Positions 1-6,440 of a DNA stretch of 8,272 nucleotides are shown piece after piece. The notes under the pieces are model-generated. The model had not been told where the DNA came from, ran no database searches, and was given only the letters and a program-made list of their open reading frames with translations. Every line of letters starts with the position of its first letter. The stretch's first letter is position 1. Origin of the DNA: Candidatus Saccharibacteria bacterium UBA6575 (GTDB lineage Bacteria > Patescibacteriota > Saccharimonadia > Saccharimonadales > Saccharimonadaceae); NCBI GenBank assembly GCA_002434005.1, contig DJJF01000028.1:963-9234 (forward strand), in the 5' to 3' direction. The position numbers and the translations under genes are program-made.

Positions 1-419
1 AGCCGGCTTTTCCTGGCGACCCGCCTGAAGACGAACCGGCCGACGAACTGTTTGAAGTGGTACGTCACCCAGGCTTTATCGGAGTTGTAGGTGTTCAACA
101 GCGTCAGGTCATGGATGGTCGTGACGGCCCTACCCTGGTATAGCACCGGCTGCTGCGGCATGCAGAAATGCACGAGGTCGGGCTTCAGGTTGTCGAGGAA
201 CCGTTTGAAGCCGGTCTGCTCGGCCACGGAGTAGTTATCGAAGTCAGCCACCTTCACCTGAAAGTTGTCGTTCGTCGGCGTCCAGTATGCCAGATCCTTG
301 TCGCGCACCAACACCGTGTAGTCGTTATCCTTGTCTATCAGTTCAAGGTAATGCAGCAACCGTTCGACATATCGGCCGGTGCTGGAATTGATGATGCGGG
401 CGTCGATGGCGATATGCAT
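1..419 (-). CDS. Glycosyltransferase family 4, N-terminal part (runs off the window)
   Basis: This is the first 139 residues of a GT-B-fold glycosyltransferase; the C-terminal donor-binding half lies beyond position 1. The N-terminus starts MHIAIDARIIN and continues with STGRYVE at residues 13-19, the usual acceptor-side opening of GT4 enzymes related to mannosyl- and rhamnosyltransferases. The segment PDLVHF (80-85) followed by TTIHDLT (100-106) is the hallmark 'H-D' strand-loop of the family. The enzyme would act at the cytoplasmic membrane face, transferring a sugar from a nucleotide donor to a lipid-linked acceptor. The start is the ATG at 419, 5 bp after the stop of the upstream GT2 gene, with only a weak AGG (424-426) as ribosome binding site, so translational coupling is likely. 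Donor and acceptor cannot be predicted from the visible half. The family call is firm, the specificity unknown. Confidence 0.88.
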   Translation of the reverse strand, partial: MHIAIDARIINSSTGRYVERLLHYLELIDKDNDYTVLVRDKDLAYWTPTNDNFQVKVADFDNYSVAEQTGFKRFLDNLKPDLVHFCMPQQPVLYQGRAVTTIHDLTLLNTYNSDKAWVTYHFKQFVGRFVFRRVARKSR

Positions 420-424
420 GGTAC

Positions 425-1435
425 CTATTGTACGTCGCGGCCGAACAGTTTGCGAAGTCCGGTCTGGTCCGGTGGCAGGTCGTGCCATAGCAGTCCGTCC
501 ACCTGGCGGCCCGTAAGCTTGTTGCGGCGCTGGATGGCGAAGCGCGTCGGCAGCCCATGCGTCCAGAACAACCAGGCGCCTTGCAACCAGCCAGCGAGGG
601 CGGGCCTGAAGCTACCGCTAAACAAAGCTTTCCCGACTATCAGCGTGTAGGCCGTCCAGAAACGCAACCCGATCGGCAGCAGTAAGCGGGCGGGCACATT
701 CCGGATATACAGCATCGGCAGGTTCTTCATGGTCTGTCGCACGCCGAAGCCGGGGATGGTCCGGCTGGTTGCTCCCTGTTTGTGGTAGGCGACGGCCGAT
801 TTCTCATAATGGGCCGGGTAGCCAGCCAAGCGGGCGCGGAAGCTTATGTCGACATCCTCGTAATAGGCGAAGAAAGTCTCGTCGAACAATCCTATGTCGC
901 GCAGCATCTTTACGTCATACAGCGTAGCCCCGCCGGAGCCGCCGAAGACAGGTCCGCTGGCGGGTGCCTCGTCGGCCGGCCGGTTGCGGCCGCGGGGAAA
1001 CGGCAGCCCCCAGGAAGAATACCAGTCGCCGGTGCTGTCGATGGTGCGGCCGTCGGCATGGAGCAATAGCCCGGTGGTGATGCCGCTGCCCTGCTGGTTA
1101 GCGGCCTTGACCAACCGGTCGAGCCAGTCGGGTTCGGCCGTGGCGTCGTTGTTGAAAAGGGCAATGTAGTCGAAGTCGCGCTTCAGTCCGTAGCGGATAC
1201 CGGTATTAACCCCGCCCGCGAAGCCTTTATTGGCGTCGTTGCGCAGAATCACCAACTTCTCGCCGTACGTCGCTTGGAAATCAGCCAGCCGCTCATCGCT
1301 ACCAGCTTCGGTGGAAGCGTTATCGATCAGCAGTAGGGTGAAATTGGGATATTTCAGCTTACTCAAAGATGCCAAGCAGCGCTCCGTGTCGGCCAGGCCG
1401 TTCCAGTTCAAAACCACTATCAGAACACTGTCCAT
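425..1435 (-). CDS. Glycosyltransferase family 2 (rhamnosyltransferase-like)
   Basis: This 336-residue protein has a GT-A domain at about residues 3-220. The opening VLIVVLNWNG (4-13), the nucleotide-binding LLIDNAST (35-42), GFAGGVNTGI (71-80) and the metal-binding DxD variant NND (95-97) are typical of GT2 enzymes of the WbbL/rhamnosyltransferase type. FGGSGGATLY (164-173) and the acidic YYEDVDISFR (191-200) contribute the acceptor site and probable catalytic base. A hydrophobic C-terminal segment at about 250-292 probably associates with the membrane, as is common in this subgroup. It likely adds one sugar residue to a growing surface polysaccharide at the inner membrane face; the sugar is not determinable here. 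It is transcribed divergently from the export operon and just upstream of the GT4 gene. No clear Shine-Dalgarno precedes the ATG. Its GC content is higher than that of the adjacent plus-strand operon. Confidence 0.92.
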   Translation of the reverse strand: MDSVLIVVLNWNGLADTERCLASLSKLKYPNFTLLLIDNASTEAGSDERLADFQATYGEKLVILRNDANKGFAGGVNTGIRYGLKRDFDYIALFNNDATAEPDWLDRLVKAANQQGSGITTGLLLHADGRTIDSTGDWYSSWGLPFPRGRNRPADEAPASGPVFGGSGGATLYDVKMLRDIGLFDETFFAYYEDVDISFRARLAGYPAHYEKSAVAYHKQGATSRTIPGFGVRQTMKNLPMLYIRNVPARLLLPIGLRFWTAYTLIVGKALFSGSFRPALAGWLQGAWLFWTHGLPTRFAIQRRNKLTGRQVDGLLWHDLPPDQTGLRKLFGRDVQ

Positions 1436-1447
1436 AGGTATGTAAGT

Positions 1448-1476
1448 ATTCTATAATGGTCACTAGTATTTATGAA
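1448..1476 (-). promoter_or_regulatory. Candidate divergent promoter for the glycosyltransferase genes
   Basis: Read on the minus strand, TTCATA (1476-1471, 4 of 6 matches to the -35 consensus) is followed after 17 bp by TAGAAT (1453-1448, 5 of 6 matches to the -10 consensus). The start point would fall near 1441, about 6 nt before the ATG of the GT2 gene at 1435. The -10 box overlaps the plus-strand TATAAT, so the two promoters would compete for RNA polymerase. This is a pattern match only. Confidence 0.4.
1452..1457 (+). promoter_or_regulatory. Candidate -10 box of the export operon promoter
   Basis: A perfect TATAAT lies in the 36-bp divergent gap. A 17-bp spacer would place the -35 at 1429-1434 (TGTCCA, only 3 of 6 matches to TTGACA), inside the first codons of the divergent GT2 gene. 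Transcription would begin around 1464-1465, leaving a leader of only about 7-8 nt before the ATG at 1472 and no room for a normal ribosome binding site. The match is exact but the weak -35 and lack of experimental support keep confidence moderate. Confidence 0.5.
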
Positions 1477-2287
1477 ATTGTCGAACATGTTCAGCCGGCG
1501 TAACCGCATACTGCTCCGTGAGCTGGTCGTAACCGATTTTAAGCTACGTTACCAAGGTTCGGTATTGGGGTACTTGTGGTCGCTTTTGAAGCCACTGTTA
1601 CTTTTTGCGATCATGTACGTGGTGTTCGTCCACTTCTTACGTTTTGGTAAGGGGCTCGAGCATTTCGCCGTCTCGTTCCTGTTTGGTATTATCTTATGGA
1701 CATTCTTCTTGGAAGCGACAAGTCAAGGTATGCAGGCGATCGTCGGCCGTGGGGATTTGATTCGTAAAATTAATTTCCCAAAATACATCATCGTCATATC
1801 GGCTACAATATCCGCACTCATAAACCTGCTGCTTAATCTTATAGTCGTTTTCGTGTTCGCTCTTATTGATGGCGTCGATTTTCACTGGTCGGCATTGCTT
1901 TTCCCAATCAACCTTTTGGAACTATATGGGCTTGCACTCGCGTTAGCATTCTTATTGTCGGCAATGTTCGTGAAGTTTCGCGACATAAGCCACATATGGG
2001 ACGTACTGATGCAGGGAATCTTTTATGCAACACCGATCTTCTATCCATTGCAAATGGTTATCCAGTATAACCTGCTCGCCGCAAAGCTACTGATGCTGAG
2101 TCCAATTGCCGTCATTATCCAGGACTCACGTTACAATGCTATCACTCACACTGATACAATTACCGCATCACAAATAATACACAGTCCGTGGGCATTAATA
2201 CTGCCACATGTGATTGTCCTGCTACTCATCGTAGTCGCAAGCCTTTACTTTAAGAGAAGTCAGAAACACTTTGCGGAGAACATATAA
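1472..2287 (+). CDS. wzm: ABC-2 type polysaccharide export permease (Wzm/TagG family)
   Basis: This 271-residue integral membrane protein has the normal length for the membrane subunit of a polysaccharide ABC exporter. The amphipathic cytoplasmic lead-in with DFKLRYQGSVLGYLWS (22-37) and KPL (40-42) is the conserved start of the ABC-2/Wzm/TagG family. NFPKY (101-105) and the block RDISHIWDVLMQGIFYATPI (170-189) with PIFYP (188-192) are also diagnostic. Six hydrophobic stretches are visible at about 33-55, 65-85, 105-133, 141-165, 175-195 and 242-260. It would pair with the ATPase encoded directly downstream (TAA then ATG with no gap) to move an undecaprenyl-linked glycan across the cytoplasmic membrane. 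No Shine-Dalgarno is visible before ATG 1472; an alternative ATG at 1487 also lacks one and would cut into the conserved N-terminal region only slightly. The symbol is given at family level; TagG is the teichoic-acid equivalent. Confidence 0.93.
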   Translation: MKLSNMFSRRNRILLRELVVTDFKLRYQGSVLGYLWSLLKPLLLFAIMYVVFVHFLRFGKGLEHFAVSFLFGIILWTFFLEATSQGMQAIVGRGDLIRKINFPKYIIVISATISALINLLLNLIVVFVFALIDGVDFHWSALLFPINLLELYGLALALAFLLSAMFVKFRDISHIWDVLMQGIFYATPIFYPLQMVIQYNLLAAKLLMLSPIAVIIQDSRYNAITHTDTITASQIIHSPWALILPHVIVLLLIVVASLYFKRSQKHFAENI

Positions 2288-3472
2288 ATGTCTGATACAG
2301 AACCGGCGATTATCGTTAAGGACCTATATAAAACTTTCAAGTTGCCTCACGACCGACATAGCGGCATAAAACAGCTAATTGTAAATTTTTGGAAACGAAA
2401 AAAAGGCTACGAAATACAAAACGTCCTTAATGGTGTTTCATTTGAAATCGAAAAGGGTGATTTTTTTGGAATTGTCGGTCGCAACGGCAGCGGTAAAAGT
2501 ACTTTGCTCAAGACGCTCGCGGGTATTTATGCGCCAGACTCGGGCCAAGCGGTAGTCAATGGATCACTCATACCATTCATTGAGCTTGGTGTCGGTTTTA
2601 ACCCAGAACTTACAGGTCGCGAAAATGTTTTTATGAATGGAGCGCTCCTAGGGTTCGGTCGAGCTGAGATGGCAGCGATCTACGACGACATAGTAGAATT
2701 TGCCGAGCTTGAGCGCTTCATGGATCAAAAGCTCAAGAATTACAGCTCCGGTATGCAGGTAAGGCTCGCATTCTCTATCGCCATTCGTGCAGATGCTGAC
2801 ATTCTGCTACTAGACGAGGTCTTAGCGGTTGGTGACGAAGCCTTTCAGCGTAAATGCTATAGTTATTTCGCTCAATTAAAGAAGGCGAAGAAAACAGTTA
2901 TTCTCGTTACCCACTCGATGGATTCTGTGCAACGATTTTGCACGAAAGCGATGTTGATCAAGGACGGCAACGTGGAGTATGTCGGCGATACGGCACGGAT
3001 CGCGTCGATGTACCGTGAAGAGAATATGGACAAAGATGAAGTCGCGAAGCTCCTTGAGAAAGGCACGTCAGCCAACAAGAAAGTGACGGTTGACGCTCGA
3101 TTACTCAACAAGCCATCCGATTCCGAGCTTTTATTTGATATCGCAGTGACGTCCAAAGGCGATATGCCGGATGCGGTTATGGCCGTAAGCCTCACAAAAG
3201 ACAGCGGAGAAATAGTCTATAGGTGGGCATCAAACGAAAAATTATCCGAAGACATTTTGATTAAAGGTGACAAGAAAATAGTAGTGAAACTTAATATCCA
3301 GAATATATTTCCTAACGGCGTATTTTCATTGAATATTAGCCTGCGCAACAAAGACATGACTACATTTTACTTTTCAGCAGATGAAATATTAAAGTTTCGA
3401 GTCGTCAATAGGTCGAGCTATTCGGCAGATGCGTACTGGAAGCCGAATGAGCGGGTTGAGATTTCGCAATGA
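2288..3472 (+). CDS. wzt: Polysaccharide ABC exporter ATPase with C-terminal Wzt-type domain
   Basis: The 394-residue protein contains a complete nucleotide-binding domain: Walker A GRNGSGKS (64-71), the Wzt-type ELGVGFNPELTGREN segment (99-113), ABC signature YSSGMQ (152-157), Walker B DILLLDE (171-177), D-loop region AVGD (180-183) and H-loop His209. About 150 residues follow, with a beta-rich module at about 265-375. This matches the extended architecture of O-antigen Wzt, where the C-terminal domain binds the chain or its terminal modification, rather than short capsule or TagH-type ATPases. It energises the permease encoded immediately upstream. A good ribosome binding site, GGAG (2275-2278), sits 9 nt before the ATG inside the end of the permease gene. 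The downstream gene overlaps by 4 bp (ATGA). The ATPase and exporter role are firm; glycan recognition is inferred from the architecture. Confidence 0.93.
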   Translation: MSDTEPAIIVKDLYKTFKLPHDRHSGIKQLIVNFWKRKKGYEIQNVLNGVSFEIEKGDFFGIVGRNGSGKSTLLKTLAGIYAPDSGQAVVNGSLIPFIELGVGFNPELTGRENVFMNGALLGFGRAEMAAIYDDIVEFAELERFMDQKLKNYSSGMQVRLAFSIAIRADADILLLDEVLAVGDEAFQRKCYSYFAQLKKAKKTVILVTHSMDSVQRFCTKAMLIKDGNVEYVGDTARIASMYREENMDKDEVAKLLEKGTSANKKVTVDARLLNKPSDSELLFDIAVTSKGDMPDAVMAVSLTKDSGEIVYRWASNEKLSEDILIKGDKKIVVKLNIQNIFPNGVFSLNISLRNKDMTTFYFSADEILKFRVVNRSSYSADAYWKPNERVEISQ

Positions 3473-4473
3473 ATAGCGAAGAAATAGACAACGCCATGAT
3501 TAGACATATAAACCTGTCCGGAGACATGTACTCACGATTGGTTTTCGGAGAAGAGAACGAGCGAAAAAAATACTTATTCCAGAAGCACGCGTATATCGAG
3601 AAGCGACCACTAGTTAGGTGGCTTGAGAAAATCGAAAAAAAAGAAGCGAATTATATAATGCCAAGCTTCAGAAAATTAGACAGAAACAAATCCTACATAT
3701 ACATCGTTAGCCTGTGGGGTGGTGTGGACGAGCGAAAAGCAATCTTACGACGTCTTTATGAAATGAAAAAGAAACACGGGAATATTCTGATCGTCGGATA
3801 TTGGGGTGATCCCGGTTTCAATTTGGATGTATATGATGGGTACGATTTCGATCTACTCGTTACGTCACAAGAACCACATATGAAGCGTTGGAAGAACTTA
3901 AATTACCTACACTTCCCGGTCGCCTCACTGGGACTGCTTGGAGAAAAGTCTGAAGAAAAATACGATTGTTTTTCAATCGGAACGCATACTGAGCTGAGAC
4001 TTGAAAAAATTATCAATAGCGAAGAACAATTTCACAAAGACAGCATAGACTGTTACTACTGCATTGCCGGTATGCGGCCTAACGAGCAGCAAGAGAAACG
4101 GATAAATCGAATAAGGCGATACCGTGAGTTTCCTAATCGTGACTTTATGTCTCCGGACGAAACGCTACTGCTGTGCACACAAACACGGGTGTTGCTGAAT
4201 ATAAGCAGGTTACCGAACGCATATGAGGCAAGCCCATCGTTTTACGCGATCATGTTTAATAAGAAGCTGTTAATCGACAGTGATGAAATAAAAAAGAACC
4301 CTTACTACGACTCTAGGTATATGAAGGTGGTTGATTTCACCAAAAAAGGTTGGCTGACACCTGAATTGACACAATGGATAAAAAAGCCAGAGAACATAGA
4401 CTACGGCTACAAGGGCGAATGGGAAGCGAGTGTGTTCTATGACAACGTACGGGCTTTACTAAAGGCGAATTAG
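3469..4473 (+). CDS. Uncharacterised glycosyltransferase-like protein of a polysaccharide locus
   Basis: I do not recognise a named family with certainty for this 334-residue protein. It has no signal peptide or membrane segment, and it is rich in Lys, Glu and Tyr. The middle has alternating beta and alpha patterns: SYIYIVSLWGG (75-85), ILIVGYWGD (106-114), YDFDLLVTSQEP (125-136) and CFSIGTHTELR (167-177), which suggests two Rossmann-like halves as in GT-B enzymes. The C-terminal stretch at 239-289, with TRVLLNISR, SPSFYAIMFNKKLLIDS and NPYYDSRY, strongly recalls the 'spRfyEal..nKklIT' region of uncharacterised capsule-locus proteins and CgeB/exostosin-like glycosyltransferases. However, the usual Glu after the Phe-Tyr/Phe is replaced by Ala260. 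It overlaps the ATPase gene by 4 bp (ATGA) and ends 2 bp before the epimerase gene, so it is a coupled operon member. A sugar-transfer role is inferred from the fold pattern and context. Confidence 0.6.
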   Translation: MNSEEIDNAMIRHINLSGDMYSRLVFGEENERKKYLFQKHAYIEKRPLVRWLEKIEKKEANYIMPSFRKLDRNKSYIYIVSLWGGVDERKAILRRLYEMKKKHGNILIVGYWGDPGFNLDVYDGYDFDLLVTSQEPHMKRWKNLNYLHFPVASLGLLGEKSEEKYDCFSIGTHTELRLEKIINSEEQFHKDSIDCYYCIAGMRPNEQQEKRINRIRRYREFPNRDFMSPDETLLLCTQTRVLLNISRLPNAYEASPSFYAIMFNKKLLIDSDEIKKNPYYDSRYMKVVDFTKKGWLTPELTQWIKKPENIDYGYKGEWEASVFYDNVRALLKAN

Positions 4474-4475
4474 GA

Positions 4476-5465
4476 ATGACTAGTTCGTATTGGAGAGACA
4501 AAACGGTTGTCGTTTCGGGCGGGCTCGGCTTTATTGGATCCCACTTTGTTGAAGAGCTGGCACTGCTCGAAGCAAAGGTGATTTGCCTATACCACAAACA
4601 ACCGAAGGAGCTACCAAAGTATGAGAATGATGACAACGTGTCATACGTTCAGGTTGATCTAGACAATTACGAGGAGCTTGAGGTGTTCTGCAGCAACACT
4701 GCTTCAAGCATCGATACTTTTATTCACTGTGCTGCCCTTGATGGCAATACGAAATTCAAGCTGGAGCATGCAGCGGAAATACTCGATGCGAATAACCGTT
4801 TTGTATCCAATGTACTGAAGGTCTGTAAAGGTGCGCAAATACATAATGTCGTATTGCTAAGCTCCGCAGAGGTCTATTCATCAGATGCCCCTAGCCCGAT
4901 TACTGAAGAAGATGACTACCATAAGTATCTTAGCTTTACTGATAATGGATATGTCCTTTCTAAGATTTTTTCTGAAATACTTGCCGAGCTATATCGTAAA
5001 CAGCATAATATGCATCTTTACATTCCTCGACCGACAAATGTATATGGACCACGCGACAGTTTCGAGGCGACGGCTAATCGAGTCATACCTGCGATGATTC
5101 GCAAGGTATCAAAAAATGAAACGATAGAAATTTGGGGCGATGGAAAGCAAACACGAAGCTTTATCTACGTAAAAGACCTGGTCTACACCACACTTGAGGC
5201 AATAGAGAAGAGTATCACCGGGCCCCTGAATATAGCAACTAAGGATCAGGTATCGATTCTCGATTTAGCGAGCCATATCTCAAAAGAGTATAATGCCGAA
5301 AATCTGGTTACGCTGGATGAAGGTAAGCCGTCGGGTGTAAAAACGCGCTTACTTGATGTGTCAAAAATGTACGATAATATCGATTTTAAGCCGCTATCAA
5401 TTCAGGAGGGATTAAAACGTACGATCACATGGTACACCCAAGTGATGAAGGAAGATTCGCATTAG
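4476..5465 (+). CDS. NAD-dependent epimerase/dehydratase (GDP-fucose synthase-like, extended SDR)
   Basis: This 329-residue extended short-chain dehydrogenase/reductase begins with the dinucleotide-binding motif GGLGFIGSH (15-23; Gly15, Gly18, Gly21). The catalytic set is visible: Ser129/Ser130 in LLSSAEVY and the YxxxK pair Tyr159/Lys163 in YVLSK. The sugar-nucleotide side carries PTNVYGPRDSF (186-196), IWGDGKQTRSFIYVKDL (219-235) and, near the end, KPSGVKTRLLDVSK (284-297), all of which align best by eye with GDP-L-fucose synthase and relatives. The two residues used for epimerisation in that enzyme are absent: the Cys after SS is Ala131 and the His of 'YGPHD' is Arg193. It therefore more likely acts as a 4-reductase or 4-epimerase on a nucleotide sugar feeding this locus. 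AAAGG (4461-4465) lies 10 nt before the ATG, within the previous gene. Confidence 0.88.
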   Translation: MTSSYWRDKTVVVSGGLGFIGSHFVEELALLEAKVICLYHKQPKELPKYENDDNVSYVQVDLDNYEELEVFCSNTASSIDTFIHCAALDGNTKFKLEHAAEILDANNRFVSNVLKVCKGAQIHNVVLLSSAEVYSSDAPSPITEEDDYHKYLSFTDNGYVLSKIFSEILAELYRKQHNMHLYIPRPTNVYGPRDSFEATANRVIPAMIRKVSKNETIEIWGDGKQTRSFIYVKDLVYTTLEAIEKSITGPLNIATKDQVSILDLASHISKEYNAENLVTLDEGKPSGVKTRLLDVSKMYDNIDFKPLSIQEGLKRTITWYTQVMKEDSH

Positions 5466-5472
5466 GCAACCT

Positions 5473-5550
5473 ATGAATGAGAACATCGACAAGATAGCTT
5501 CGAAGTTGAGCGGCAAATTTGGAATGGGTTTTCCTGATGGTAATGTTTAA
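5473..5550 (+). CDS. Possible 25-residue small ORF between epimerase and pyruvyltransferase genes
   Basis: An ATG at 5473 lies 7 bp after the epimerase stop, with a minimal AGG (5464-5466) spaced 6 nt upstream. It opens a 25-codon frame, MNENIDKIASKLSGKFGMGF then PDGNV, ending in TAA at 5548-5550. The frame fills what would otherwise be the only sizeable gap in the operon, where the other junctions run from a 4-bp overlap to 2 bp. Its stop overlaps possible starts of the next gene (ATG 5543 in ATGTTTAA), the arrangement expected for translational coupling. It could be a leader peptide, the remnant N-terminus of a deleted gene, or chance. No homologue is recognised. Confidence 0.3.
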   Translation: MNENIDKIASKLSGKFGMGFPDGNV

Positions 5551-6394
5551 AAAATATTTTCCACGGCCGCTAAGGGACAAAATAAAAAACAGCCTGTTCT
5601 ACGCACGCGTACGAGTCAATGTATTGAAGAAGCCTGTAAGGGTGTGGTTCTTTCGAGAGCCGGGGTTTTTGAATTTTGGTGACGAATTAACGACGGACAT
5701 TATTGAACGTCTCTTCAATAAAAAATGCGAGCTGGTAAATATCGACGATGCGGACTTGTACGCAGTAGGATCGATAGTAGAGATTATCGATCGTGAAAAA
5801 AGTAAGAAAAGCTACGTGTGGGGTTCTGGTTTTATATCGGAAGGGGGCTCGGTGGTAAATGACAGTATTATTTTTAAAGCAACACGGGGCTATCTTTCGC
5901 GCCGAGCATTACCTGAAAAATATCACCAGATTGCTGTCGGTGATCCTGGCCTGCTGAGTAATCTCATCTATAAAAACCTCAGCGCTCCAACGGATTGTAT
6001 AGGTATTGTTCCACACTATAATGACAGCAACAGTAAAATATTGGATAGGGCGAAAAACGACAAACGCTACAAAGTCATATCGGTGCGAGACACACCGGAA
6101 AACGTCGTTAGGCAACTAACTAGCTGTAGGATCGTTTTGTCGTCATCGCTCCATGGCCTGATTGTTGCTGATAGCTTTGGAATTCCAAACATGCACCTGC
6201 GTTTGTCTGACAAGCTTGCCGGAGGTGACTACAAGTTTAAAGACTACTATTCCTCAATCGACAAGGACTATGAACAATTCAATAAAGACGACCTGTATGA
6301 TGAACGCAAGATAGAGGCACTGGTAGATGCCTATATGCCAGTGGCGGAGCTTGATAAGATACAGCAGAGCCTCATCAGAAGCTTTCCTTTTTAG
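5537..6394 (+). CDS. Polysaccharide pyruvyltransferase family protein (GumL-like)
   Basis: With the ATG at 5537 the protein has 285 residues. The N-terminal REPGFLNFGDELT (with NFGDEL at 46-51), the WGSGF strand-loop (95-99), VGDPGLL (134-140), IGIVPHYND (155-163) and above all SSSLHGLIVADSFGIPN (202-218, His206) form the signature of the polysaccharide pyruvyltransferase superfamily (Pfam PF04230). Such enzymes transfer pyruvate from phosphoenolpyruvate as a ketal onto sugar residues, giving the glycan a negative charge, although some family members have other roles. The start is uncertain: TTG 5519 and ATG 5543 are in the same frame, none has a convincing ribosome binding site, and coupling to the small ORF that ends at 5550 could drive initiation. 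It is the last gene of the operon and stops 46 bp before the convergent secreted-protein gene. Confidence 0.87.
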   Translation: MVMFKKYFPRPLRDKIKNSLFYARVRVNVLKKPVRVWFFREPGFLNFGDELTTDIIERLFNKKCELVNIDDADLYAVGSIVEIIDREKSKKSYVWGSGFISEGGSVVNDSIIFKATRGYLSRRALPEKYHQIAVGDPGLLSNLIYKNLSAPTDCIGIVPHYNDSNSKILDRAKNDKRYKVISVRDTPENVVRQLTSCRIVLSSSLHGLIVADSFGIPNMHLRLSDKLAGGDYKFKDYYSSIDKDYEQFNKDDLYDERKIEALVDAYMPVAELDKIQQSLIRSFPF

Positions 6395-6440
6395 CCTTGG
6401 GGCACTGGTAAGTTCTACGCCAGGTAAGTTAAGTGGGTGT
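6395..6440. other. Convergent intergenic gap without a recognisable terminator
   Basis: The 46 bp between the two convergent stops contain an 8-bp direct repeat GGTAAGTT (6407-6414 and 6423-6430, 16 bp apart) and only a 4-bp CTGG/CCAG inverted pair. No GC-rich hairpin followed by a T run is visible on either strand. Transcription from both sides may therefore run into the opposing genes, or end by a Rho-dependent route. Confidence 0.5.

Noticed and set aside
168..650. Long plus-strand open frame opposite the glycosyltransferase genes
   Set aside because: It lies antisense to the GT4 and GT2 coding regions, has a low-complexity composition expected of a GC-rich shadow frame, and no recognisable motif.
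1472..3472. Drug or lipid ABC exporter instead of a polysaccharide exporter
   Set aside because: The permease motif DFKLRYQGSVLGYLWS, the Wzt-style ELGVGFNPELTGREN segment, the extended C-terminal domain and the surrounding sugar genes all point to polysaccharide export.
4885..5097. 70-codon plus-strand open frame inside the epimerase gene
   Set aside because: It is fully contained in the epimerase gene in another frame, while the epimerase frame carries all catalytic motifs.
4476..5465. Naming the epimerase a true GDP-L-fucose synthase (fcl/wcaG)
   Set aside because: The essential Cys and His for C3/C5 epimerisation appear to be replaced by Ala131 and Arg193, and no GDP-mannose dehydratase gene is visible in the window.
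5545..5556. Possible +1 frameshift joining the small ORF to the pyruvyltransferase-family gene at GTTTAAAAAAT
   Set aside because: A +1 shift at GTT-T would fuse the frames, but there is no stimulatory element in view, and the family does not need an added N-terminus; stop-start coupling explains the layout more simply.
6405..6424. Hairpin-like CTGG...CCAG in the convergent gap as a terminator
   Set aside because: The stem is only 4 bp with an 11-nt or longer loop and no T run follows on either strand.
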